Notes under the pieces: model-generated | What the model was told of the DNA's origin: nothing | The model's input: the letters and a program-made list of their open reading frames with translations, nothing else | Databases searched by the model: none | Shown here: positions 1 through 5,913 of the stretch, in pieces | Numbering within the stretch: position 1 is the first letter of the stretch | Layout of the letters: the number at the start of each line of letters is the position of its first letter | DNA from: CBDUBU01 sp965365465 | GTDB lineage: Bacteria; Bacteroidota; Rhodothermia; Rhodothermales; DASSAV01 | Length of the DNA stretch: 9,685 bases | Assembly: GCA_965365465.1 (NCBI GenBank) | Contig: CBDUBU010000145.1 | Coordinates: forward strand, 1 to 9,685 | Direction: 5' to 3' | Made by a program: the position numbers and the translations under genes

Positions 1-837
1 CGGTGCAGGCCCATTCACCTTGCCTGCCCTGCTGGAAAGCAGCAGTTCCGAAAGGGCATGGTAGTGCGCCTCGGATGCCTTGATTTTCTCGCTGGCCTCC
101 CTGCGTTCGGTGACATCCCGCACGATGCCTTCGAGTGCCGCAAGTTTGCCCCCCTCGTCACGAATCGCCACGACGCGCTGCTCCGACCAGACCACGGCGC
201 CGTCCTTGCGAATCCACCGGAGCGCCGTCGGCGCTGTGGGCAGCAAAACGCCGCGCATCATTTCTTCTGCAACAGCCCTGTCTTCCGGATGCGCCAGTTC
301 GAGGATCAGGTTCGGGTCTTCATAAAACGCTTCCGGCGGATATCCGGTTACCTGGACGGACGCCGGGCTGACGTAGTCGAAACCGAGATCAGGCTCCACC
401 TGGTAGCGAAAAATCATGTCCTGCGCGTTTTCGGCCAGCAAACGGAAACGGCTCTCGCTCTCCCGAAGGGCATTTTCGACCATCAGGCTTTCCGTAATGT
501 CCACAGCCATACCGATCGATCCAGTCACCGCGCCATCCACGTCGTGTACGGGGGTCAACCGGAACTCGTACGTTCTTCCCAGAAGGACGGTAACGTCGTG
601 AATGCTCTCGCCCCGGATCGCACGTTCCACGAAAGCCGTAACGTGGGGGTGATCGCCGTACACCTCAAAAACGGAGCGGCCCACCAGCTCGCCTTCGCGC
701 AACCCCAATGCCTCAAGCCCTGACCCTTCCGAAGCCGTAAAGATGCCTTCGGGCGAGAGCATGAAGAAAATGACCTGGATGTTTGCATCAGGGACGCTGG
801 AGGGAAGGCCGTTGTTCTGGCCGTCGTGCGAGTCCAT
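1..837 (-). CDS. Multi-PAS sensory protein, N-terminal 279 residues (runs off the left edge)
   Basis: Reading the minus strand from the ATG at 837-835, the frame stays open for 279 codons to base 1, so the C-terminal part lies outside the window. An in-frame TAG (847-849) just upstream fixes the N-terminus, and AGGCGG (843-848) is a reasonable ribosome binding site. Two PAS units are visible. PAS1 spans about residues 19-115 and ends in the PAS-like VDITES. PAS2 spans about 126-243, starts with SESRFRLLAENAQDMIF, has the PAC-type WIRKDGAVVW strand and ends in IVRDVTERREA. A third sensory unit seems to begin near residue 254 (KASEAHYHALSELLL). There is no signal peptide or membrane segment, so this part should be cytoplasmic. 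PAS arrays of this kind usually precede a histidine kinase, a GGDEF/EAL domain or a LuxR-type output, and the output cannot be seen here. It is divergent from the beta-glucosidase, but a regulatory link is only speculation. Confidence 0.88.
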   Translation of the reverse strand, partial: MDSHDGQNNGLPSSVPDANIQVIFFMLSPEGIFTASEGSGLEALGLREGELVGRSVFEVYGDHPHVTAFVERAIRGESIHDVTVLLGRTYEFRLTPVHDVDGAVTGSIGMAVDITESLMVENALRESESRFRLLAENAQDMIFRYQVEPDLGFDYVSPASVQVTGYPPEAFYEDPNLILELAHPEDRAVAEEMMRGVLLPTAPTALRWIRKDGAVVWSEQRVVAIRDEGGKLAALEGIVRDVTERREASEKIKASEAHYHALSELLLSSRAGKVNGPAP

Positions 838-967
838 GGCAGCCGCCTATTAATGCTATAACTACAGGGAGAATAATCGAACGGTGCAGCCCTGATTGCG
901 CTTACAAGTTATATGCCTCGCCAGTAGCCTTGCCTGGTATAAAAATCGGCTTAGACAGGTAGATAAT

Positions 968-1001
968 CAAATATACAGGAATATTCTGTAGCCGCTTGAA
1001 A
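968..1001 (-). promoter_or_regulatory. Candidate Bacteroidota-type promoter for the PAS gene
   Basis: On the minus strand TATATTTG (968-975) matches the Bacteroidota -7 consensus TAnnTTTG. TTTC (998-1001) lies 22 bases further upstream as a possible, imperfect -33 element. It would drive the PAS gene with a leader of roughly 120 bases. A second TATATTTG (1011-1018) has no clear partner. This is motif matching only, and the taxonomy that makes the motif relevant is itself inferred. Confidence 0.3.
974..990. promoter_or_regulatory. Short inverted repeat TACAG-N7-CTGTA, possible operator
   Basis: Five-base perfect arms, TACAG (974-978) and CTGTA (986-990), flank a seven-base A+T-rich centre. 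The repeat overlaps the edge of the candidate -7 box for the PAS gene, which is where a repressor site would sit. Arms this short can arise by chance in A+T-rich sequence, and the cognate regulator is unknown. Confidence 0.25.
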
Positions 1002-1207
1002 GCATTTTCCCAAATATATTACTACTTCAGAGCGGAGCATCCACACGCCCGCGACCGCGCCGAAAGAGATTCGCGGTAATTTCCAAAAAGACAAATCCGG
1101 AAACGCGACGTTTTTTCATGGCGGCGCGTGGCCGCCGGTTTTACCTTCATGGCTGCGCTCCTGGATCGGGGCGCTTTTCCGTCTCTGCCATAACGATACA
1201 CAAAACG

Positions 1208-2587
1208 ATGAAGCGATTTCCGGAAGGGTTCATCTGGGGTACGGCCACCTCCAGCTATCAGATTGAGGGCGCGTGGCTGGAAGGAGGGAAGGGAATGTCC
1301 ATCTGGGACACCTTTTCGCACACGCCGGGCAAGGTAGCCGACGGCAGCACCGGGGACGTGGCCTGCGACCATTACCACCGCTTCCGGGAAGACGTGGCGC
1401 TCATGGCGGAGATGGGCCTGAAGCATTACCGCTTTTCCATCTCCTGGCCCCGGATCCAGCCCACCGGGTACGGCAAGCCCAACCCCGAGGGGATCCGTTT
1501 TTACTCCAGTCTCATCGATGAACTGCTTGCCCACGGCATTACCCCCTGGGTGACACTGTATCACTGGGACCTGCCAGCGGCGCTCCAGATGGAGCACGAC
1601 GGCTGGCTCAACCCGCGTGTGGCGGATTTCTTCGCGGAGTATGCCGCCGTCTGCTTTGAGCATTTCGGCGATCGGGTCAAGCACTGGATCACCTTCAACG
1701 AAGCCTGGGTCACCGCCGTTCTCGGTTACGGGCAGGGCATCTTCGCCCCCGGTCGTGTATCGGATGCCGAGCCGTATCAGGCAGCGCACCAGATGCTGCG
1801 GTCGCACGGCAAGGCGGTAAACGTCTACCGCAATCAGTTTGCGCATCAAAAGGGAAAAATCGGCATCACGAACAACTGCGACTGGCGCGAGCCGCGCACC
1901 GACTCGGAGCGCGACCGCCGGGCAGCCGAACGCGCCGTGGAGTTTTTCCTCGGCTGGTTTGCCGATCCGGTCTATAAAGGCGATTATCCTGCCGTCATGC
2001 GCGAGCGCGTCGGCGAGCGCCTGCCCCGGTTCACCGACGAGGACGTTGCCCTCATCAAAGGCTCATCGGACTTTTTCGGCCTGAACCACTACACGACCAT
2101 GTACGCCGCCGACGCCGAGCCGGGCGCGTCGCTGGTGAGCGATGTCTTTGGAAACGGCGGCCTCTCGGAAGATCAGGATGTCATTCTGACAACCGACGAA
2201 ACCTGGAGCAAAACGGAAATGGGATGGGCCATCGTGCCGTGGGGCTGCCGCAAGCTGCTGCAATGGATCGACGCGCGGTACGACCACCCGGAGGTCGTGC
2301 TTACCGAAAACGGCTGCGCCTTTGCAGATCGGGTGGTTGACGGCCGGGTTGAGGATACCGAGCGCATCGCGTTCCTGCAGGGCTACATCGGCGCGTGCCA
2401 CGAAGCCATCGCGCAGGGCGTTGACCTGAAAGGGTATTTCCTCTGGTCGTTCATGGACAATTTCGAGTGGGCGCTTGGATACACCCGTCGCTTCGGGATT
2501 CACCATGTCGATTTTGAAACCGGCAAGCGCCTTCCGAAACGATCAGCGGAGTGGTACGGCGAAGTCATCAGGAACAACGGTTTTTGA
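1208..2587 (+). CDS. GH1 family beta-glucosidase
   Basis: This is a 459-residue retaining glycosidase of family GH1, a single (beta/alpha)8 barrel of normal family length. The N-terminus MKRFPEGFIWGTATSSYQIEG is the canonical GH1 start and includes the glucose-binding Q18, so I chose the ATG at 1208 rather than the upstream in-frame ATG at 1118. The acid/base is E165 in TFNEAW, the nucleophile is E367 in VLTENG, H119 lies in YHWDLP, and E420-W421 lie in WSFMDNFEWALGY. The FEW motif is typical of enzymes acting on non-phosphorylated glucosides. The 6-phospho-beta-glucosidases carry a Ser/Lys/Tyr phosphate pocket there instead. There is no signal peptide, so the enzyme is cytoplasmic and should hydrolyse imported cellobiose-like or aryl beta-glucosides. 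The start lacks a good Shine-Dalgarno. The symporter gene follows after 61 bases, probably in one operon. Beta-galactosidase or beta-fucosidase side activity is possible and cannot be excluded. Confidence 0.95.
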   Translation: MKRFPEGFIWGTATSSYQIEGAWLEGGKGMSIWDTFSHTPGKVADGSTGDVACDHYHRFREDVALMAEMGLKHYRFSISWPRIQPTGYGKPNPEGIRFYSSLIDELLAHGITPWVTLYHWDLPAALQMEHDGWLNPRVADFFAEYAAVCFEHFGDRVKHWITFNEAWVTAVLGYGQGIFAPGRVSDAEPYQAAHQMLRSHGKAVNVYRNQFAHQKGKIGITNNCDWREPRTDSERDRRAAERAVEFFLGWFADPVYKGDYPAVMRERVGERLPRFTDEDVALIKGSSDFFGLNHYTTMYAADAEPGASLVSDVFGNGGLSEDQDVILTTDETWSKTEMGWAIVPWGCRKLLQWIDARYDHPEVVLTENGCAFADRVVDGRVEDTERIAFLQGYIGACHEAIAQGVDLKGYFLWSFMDNFEWALGYTRRFGIHHVDFETGKRLPKRSAEWYGEVIRNNGF

Positions 2588-2648
2588 TTCTCGCCAGAGG
2601 GCGCTATGCGCCGCCGCGTCATAACCTCATGCAGGACAGGGCAGCATC

Positions 2649-4037
2649 ATGGCAAGCACAGAAATGACGGAGCAGACACACGTTCTCTCGATCAGGGAAA
2701 AAATCGGGTACGGGCTGGGCGATACGGCCTCGAATCTCGTCTGGCGCACCCTGATGGTGTTTCTGCCGATCTTCTACACCGACGTGTTCGGCCTGTCGGC
2801 GGCGGCAGTCGGGACGCTCCTGCTGGTCAGCCGCTACAGCGACGGCCTCTCTGATTTCCTGATGGGGGTTATCGCCGACCGCACGGACACCCGGTGGGGC
2901 AAGTTCCGCCCCTGGGTTCTCTGGACCGCCGTTCCCTTCGGCATCCTGACGGTGCTGACGTTTACCACGCCCGACCTCAGCTACACCGGCAAGCTCATCT
3001 ACGCCTATGCGACGTACAATGCCCTGCTGCTCGTCTACACGGCCAACAACATTCCGTACTCGGCGCTCACCGGCGTCATCTCCCCGAGTCCTATCGAACG
3101 GACGAGCCTTTCTTCCTACCGGTTCGTTTTTGCTTTCATCGGAGGACTCATCACGCAGGGCCTGAATATCTACCTGGTCGCGTTCTTCGGACAGGGGGAC
3201 GACGTGCGGGGGTACAAGCTGACGATGATGCTGTTCGCTGCGATAGCCGTCGGACTTTTCGTCATCACGTTCCTGACGACGAAGGAGCGCGTGCGCCCGC
3301 CCGTGCAGCAGCATTCCTCCGTTAAACGCGATGCGAAGGACTTGATCCGGAACCGGCCCTGGCTCATTCTTTTCTGCGTCGGCATCCTGTTCGTGACGTT
3401 CACCACGCTGAAACAGGGCGTGACGATGTATTATTTCAAATACTACATCGACAGCCTGAACCTGGCGGCTGTGTTCATGATTACCGGGCTGCTGGCCGCC
3501 ATGCTCGGCGCCGCCGTCACCGGGAAGCTCACCGAACGCTTCGGCAAAAAGCGGGTGATGACGTACAGCCTGCTGCTGGCCTTCGGGAGCAGCGCCTTGC
3601 TCTACCTCGCCCGTCCGGACCAGCTTGTGATGATCTTCACCCTCAGTATGCTGACGGAGTTTTCCACAGGCCCTATCGTGACACTCTTTTTCGCCATGCT
3701 GGCCGACACGGCGGATTACTCGGAATGGAAGAACCAGCGCCGGGCCACCGGCCTCATTTTTTCCGCCGGAACGCTCTCGATGAAATTCGGAACCGGCGTA
3801 GCGGGCGCCCTGACGGGCTGGCTTCTGACGCTGTACGGCTACGCGCCCAACGTGGCGCAGACGACCGAAGCCCTGCACGGCATCCGGCTGCTGATCAGCG
3901 TGTATCCGGCTGCCGCCGCGATCCTGCTGCTGGTCGTGTTTCAACTGTACAACCTCGATGAAGGCGCCCTCCAGCGGATTCAGACCGATCTGGGCCGCCG
4001 CCGCGCTGCGTCCGAGGCCAGCCCGGCAGCGGTGTAA
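2649..4037 (+). CDS. GPH-family (MelB/XylP-like) sugar:cation symporter, MFS fold
   Basis: This 462-residue protein has about twelve hydrophobic segments and a basic central cytoplasmic loop near residues 211-236. Family hallmarks are YGLGDTASN (21-29), FYTDVFGLS (42-50), SRYSDGLSDFLMG (61-73), DRTDTRWGKFRPW (77-89) and YTANNIPYSAL (130-140). Aligning these motifs by eye to E. coli MelB, the cation-site residues D55, D59 and T121 correspond to D65, D69 and T131 and are kept, while N58 corresponds to S68. The melibiose-binding D19, D124 and W128 correspond to N29, N134 and S138, so the sugar is probably not melibiose. Lying 61 bases after the beta-glucosidase, it most likely imports the beta-glucoside that enzyme cleaves, driven by H+ or Na+. 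A small hairpin (2600-2612, GGCGC/GCGCC) lies in the gap but has no T-run. AGGA lies upstream of the ATG at a longish spacing. Confidence 0.92.
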   Translation: MASTEMTEQTHVLSIREKIGYGLGDTASNLVWRTLMVFLPIFYTDVFGLSAAAVGTLLLVSRYSDGLSDFLMGVIADRTDTRWGKFRPWVLWTAVPFGILTVLTFTTPDLSYTGKLIYAYATYNALLLVYTANNIPYSALTGVISPSPIERTSLSSYRFVFAFIGGLITQGLNIYLVAFFGQGDDVRGYKLTMMLFAAIAVGLFVITFLTTKERVRPPVQQHSSVKRDAKDLIRNRPWLILFCVGILFVTFTTLKQGVTMYYFKYYIDSLNLAAVFMITGLLAAMLGAAVTGKLTERFGKKRVMTYSLLLAFGSSALLYLARPDQLVMIFTLSMLTEFSTGPIVTLFFAMLADTADYSEWKNQRRATGLIFSAGTLSMKFGTGVAGALTGWLLTLYGYAPNVAQTTEALHGIRLLISVYPAAAAILLLVVFQLYNLDEGALQRIQTDLGRRRAASEASPAAV

Positions 4038-4062
4038 CCTGCTTTTTCGCCGCAGCCGGAAA

Positions 4063-4111
4063 CCTGCCCTGCCCGAAACGCGAATAAGGGCAGGCGCAAG
4101 AAGGCCCTGCC
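4063..4111 (+). promoter_or_regulatory. Three-segment inverted repeat that can form two mutually exclusive stems
   Basis: CCTGCCCT (4063-4070) is perfectly complementary to AGGGCAGG (4087-4094), with a 16-base loop. The same middle segment can instead pair through GGCAGG (4089-4094) with CCTGCC (4106-4111), with an 11-base loop and an extra G-U pair. The two stems exclude each other. They lie just upstream of the intrinsic terminator at 4130-4166 and about 140-185 bases before the sbtA start. The arrangement recalls an attenuator leader, but it may simply be 3'-end structure of the sugar operon. Confidence 0.35.
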
Positions 4112-4129
4112 TGGCGCTTTTTCGCTTCC

Positions 4130-4166
4130 AAAGCCTTCCCTGCTTCTCCGGCAGTGAGGGCTTTTT
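4130..4166 (+). terminator. Intrinsic terminator after the sugar symporter gene
   Basis: The left arm AAAGCC (4130-4135) pairs with GGCTTT (4159-4164), and CTGC (4140-4143) pairs with GCAG (4151-4154). Two further pairs lie between them, with mismatches, around a seven-base loop. The stem runs into TTTTT (4162-4166). It lies about 93 bases after the symporter stop and 82 bases before the sbtA start. It probably ends the beta-glucosidase/symporter transcript, or gates read-through into sbtA. Confidence 0.65.
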
Positions 4167-4237
4167 CTGCGCGTTTCGCATGACCCCGGAGCCTGTGGGC
4201 CGCTTTCGCCGGGATAAGACGATCATGCCCACACAAC

Positions 4238-4241
4238 AGGA
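4238..4241 (+). promoter_or_regulatory. sbtA: Ribosome binding site deciding the sbtA start
   Basis: AGGA sits six bases before GTG at 4248, a normal spacing. The longest frame would begin at TTG 4242, directly abutting AGGA with no room for initiation. The nearby ATG at 4225 is in another frame. GTG 4248 is therefore the preferred start. Confidence 0.6.
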
Positions 4242-4247
4242 TTGCCT

Positions 4248-5213
4248 GTGGAAACACTCGACATCTTACTCGCCAACCTGCTTTCTCCTATCGTTCTGGC
4301 GTTTGTGCTGGGCATAACGGCCTCCCTCATCCGGAGCGATCTGGAATTTCCTGCCTCCCTCTACACCGCACTTTCGATCTACCTCCTGCTGGCTATCGGA
4401 CTCAAGGGAGGCGCGGAACTGGCAAAAACGCCGCTTTCGGAATTCATAGGCCCGGCGCTCCTGACCGTCGTGCTCGGTCTGGTCACGCCCGTCACCTCCT
4501 ACGTCGTTTTGCGCAAAGTCGGGCGTTTCGACGTGGTCAACGCCTCCGCGCTGGCCGCGCATTACGGATCGGTGTCCGCCGTCACGTTTATCGCGGCGCT
4601 GTCGTTCGGAGAACTTGCGGGGCAAAGGGCGGAAGGCTATATGCCGGCGCTCGTAGCCCTGCTGGAAGTGCCTGCTATCGTGGTAGCCCTGATGATTGCC
4701 TACATGGGCGCGAAAAGGGAAGGGTCGTGGAAGAACGCCCTGCATGAAGTGCTCTCCGGGCGCAGCATCGTACTGCTCGTCGGAGGCGTGCTGATCGGAC
4801 TGATCGCCAGCGAGGAGGGTATAGCCAAAGTGGAGCCGTTTTTCGTCGCCGGGTTTCAGGGCGCGCTCACGTTGTTCCTGCTGGAAATGGGCCTCGTCGC
4901 GGCGCGGCGGCTCCGGGACCTTCGCGCCGTAGGGTTGTTCCTGGTCGGGTTCGGGGTGCTGATGCCGATCATACACGGGCTGCTGGCCGTCTGGCTGGCG
5001 ATGATGATCGGCATGTCCATCGGCGGCAGCGCGGTGCTCGGCGCCATGGTGTCCAGCGCTTCCTACATCGCAGCGCCCGCAGCCGTGCGTATTGCCCTTC
5101 CGGAGGCCAACCCTTCTTATTATCTTACCGCTGCACTGGGCATCACCTTTCCCTTCAACCTGACGCTGGGCATTCCGCTTTACTTCACCTTCGCGCAGTG
5201 GTACGCGGGTTGA
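4248..5213 (+). CDS. sbtA: SbtA-family sodium-dependent bicarbonate transporter
   Basis: This is a 321-residue, very hydrophobic inner-membrane protein with about ten segments. It is arranged as two halves joined by a short polar linker (about residues 155-173). Family signatures are HYGSVSAVTF (105-114), EMGLVAARRLRDL (213-225), SSASYIAAPAAVR (269-281) and NPSYYLTAALGITFPFN (288-304), which closely match the conserved stretches of cyanobacterial SbtA (Pfam Sbt_1, formerly DUF897). Known SbtA proteins import bicarbonate with Na+ at high affinity. The protein is shorter than cyanobacterial SbtA (about 370 residues), mainly because the central cytoplasmic linker is reduced. The downstream PII-like gene starts 35 bases after the stop and supports the assignment, since sbtA-sbtB pairs are the usual arrangement. 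Transport of bicarbonate specifically is inferred from the family. In a heterotroph it could feed carboxylases or serve pH balance. Confidence 0.88.
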   Translation: METLDILLANLLSPIVLAFVLGITASLIRSDLEFPASLYTALSIYLLLAIGLKGGAELAKTPLSEFIGPALLTVVLGLVTPVTSYVVLRKVGRFDVVNASALAAHYGSVSAVTFIAALSFGELAGQRAEGYMPALVALLEVPAIVVALMIAYMGAKREGSWKNALHEVLSGRSIVLLVGGVLIGLIASEEGIAKVEPFFVAGFQGALTLFLLEMGLVAARRLRDLRAVGLFLVGFGVLMPIIHGLLAVWLAMMIGMSIGGSAVLGAMVSSASYIAAPAAVRIALPEANPSYYLTAALGITFPFNLTLGIPLYFTFAQWYAG

Positions 5214-5248
5214 AGCGGCTGTCAAAAAGCTGAAGACGAGATCAGACC

Positions 5249-5551
5249 ATGCATACGACGAACCTGAGGCTGGTAACCCTGGTGGCGGAGCGCCTGTTGC
5301 GGGACAGGCTGCTCACCGAACTCCGTGCGATAGGCGCACGCGGCTTCACGCTCACCGACGTGGAAGGGCAAGGATCACGGGGGGTCCGGGCCACCGAGTG
5401 GGAAGGGCGCAACATCAAGATCGAAACCGTGGTAAGCCCGGACGTAGCCGACCGCATCATCGAGCACGTGGCGACTGATTACTTCAAGCACTTCGCCGTC
5501 ATCGTCTACATGCAGCCCGTCGATGTGGTGCGCGGCGACAAGTACGTTTGA
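5249..5551 (+). CDS. sbtB: PII-like SbtB-type regulator of the bicarbonate transporter
   Basis: This 100-residue protein has the PII beta-alpha-beta-beta-alpha-beta pattern. It begins with the strand LRLVTLVAE (6-14), then a helix LLRDRLLTELRAIGARGFTLTDV (16-38, GARGFT being the usual turn), the nucleotide-binding start of the T-loop GQGSRGVR (40-47), strand NIKIETVV (55-62), helix PDVADRIIEHVATDYF (64-79), and the final strand FAVIVYMQPVDVVR (82-95). GSRxVR is a feature of SbtB proteins, which bind cAMP, AMP or ADP and dock on SbtA. The gene directly follows sbtA. By comparison from memory with cyanobacterial SbtB, the T-loop is about five residues shorter and the C-terminal CGPxGC redox loop is absent, since the protein ends DKYV. 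It presumably assembles as a cytoplasmic trimer. The upstream sequence has only a weak purine-rich ribosome binding site. Confidence 0.85.
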   Translation: MHTTNLRLVTLVAERLLRDRLLTELRAIGARGFTLTDVEGQGSRGVRATEWEGRNIKIETVVSPDVADRIIEHVATDYFKHFAVIVYMQPVDVVRGDKYV

Positions 5552-5649
5552 CCCTCTCCCTTCTGGTTCACCGCAGCCGCTTCCCGTCAGGCTTGTCCCT
5601 CCGATAACCGCAAGGATGCAGCCGCCGTTCCTGGCGCTCGTCATATCGA

Positions 5650-5679
5650 GGAAGAGCCGGCGCAAAGTTCCCGGCTTCC
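5650..5679. repeat. Stem-loop downstream of sbtB
   Basis: GGAAG-AG-CCGG (5650-5660) pairs with CCGGCTTCC (5671-5679) as nine base pairs with a two-base bulge and a ten-base loop. It lies about 100 bases after the sbtB stop and has no T-run. It may act as a 3'-end stabiliser or be one arm of a dispersed repeat. Confidence 0.45.
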
Positions 5680-5755
5680 CTCATGCTTCACGTGACGAGA
5701 CACGAGGCGCAGCCGACTGATGGAGCGCAGCGAAATCCCTGTGGTTCCACAATGC

Positions 5756-5776
5756 CGCTGCCTCAGAGGCAAAGCG
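5756..5776. repeat. Tight stem-loop with TGCCTC/GAGGCA core
   Basis: TGCCTC (5759-5764) and GAGGCA (5766-5771) are perfect complements around a single base, so in practice the loop would be larger. CGC/GCG (5756-5758 and 5774-5776) extends the stem past an AA bulge. Upstream lies GCGCAGC twice (5707-5713 and 5724-5730). This combination recalls REP-like intergenic repeats, but a dispersed copy number cannot be judged from one window. Confidence 0.4.
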
Positions 5777-5834
5777 CCCACCATACGGGTTACACAGAAC
5801 GGCAGAGGCTTCTTTCCGGCAGCATATCCCTGCA

Positions 5835-5907
5835 GGAGGGCGCGTCGGGGAGGGAATACCGTATCCAACCCCCGACGCACGCCGTGCTTCACTTTCCTGC
5901 GCCCTCC
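5835..5907. repeat. Nested inverted repeats just downstream of the oxidoreductase stop
   Basis: GCGTCGGGG (5842-5850) is perfectly complementary to CCCCGACGC (5870-5878). Inside it, GG(A)ATAC and GTATCC can add six more pairs. A second perfect 9-base pair, GGAGGGCGC (5835-5843) with GCGCCCTCC (5899-5907), encloses the first and shares only two bases with it, so both can form together. For the minus-strand gene this structure begins 7 bases after the stop codon. It is a likely transcript end or 3' protector, although no T-run follows on either strand. Confidence 0.6.
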
Positions 5908-5913
5908 GTCGCC

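Larger units (their letters stand above)
838..1207. other. Divergent intergenic region between the PAS protein and the beta-glucosidase
   Basis: This 370-base spacer separates two divergent genes and must hold the promoters for both. Bases 838-1030 are visibly richer in A+T than the flanking genes. That part contains two TATATTTG boxes read on the minus strand (968-975 and 1011-1018) and a short inverted repeat (974-990). The right part (1030-1207) is GC-rich again and shows no convincing promoter for the plus-strand gene. The beta-glucosidase frame could be extended leftwards to 1118, but the added residues look like neither GH1 nor a signal peptide, so I treat them as untranslated leader. 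Confidence 0.6.
5552..5913. other. Convergent intergenic region rich in inverted repeats
   Basis: These 362 bases lie between the 3' ends of sbtB (plus) and the oxidoreductase (minus). I find no credible gene. The small frames crossing it lack ribosome sites and family resemblance. It contains an 8-base direct repeat GCAGCCGC (5573-5580 and 5618-5625) and at least three stem-loops, listed separately. Convergent 3' ends are where bidirectional terminators and REP-type elements usually sit. Confidence 0.7.

Noticed and set aside
58..723. A 221-codon plus-strand frame opposite the PAS protein
   Set aside because: The minus strand gives two convincing PAS domains in one uninterrupted frame. This plus-strand frame is its shadow.
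1118..1207. A 30-residue N-terminal extension of the beta-glucosidase
   Set aside because: The added residues are neither a signal peptide nor GH1-like, and the family start MKRFPEGFIWG begins exactly at the ATG at 1208.
1022..1849. A 275-codon minus-strand frame overlapping the beta-glucosidase start
   Set aside because: It is antisense to conserved GH1 sequence and has no recognisable domain.
2619..4232. A 537-codon open frame on the minus strand opposite the symporter
   Set aside because: Its translation is rich in Arg, Gly, Gln and His with no recognisable domain, and it mirrors a strongly supported membrane protein. It is a high-GC shadow frame.
4266..5225. A 319-codon open frame opposite sbtA
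   Set aside because: Its composition is dominated by Arg, Gln, His and Gly with no motif. The plus strand encodes a clear SbtA protein.
5573..5625. Possible CRISPR-like or tandem array because of the repeated GCAGCCGC
   Set aside because: There are only two 8-base copies 45 bases apart, with no third copy and no cas genes.
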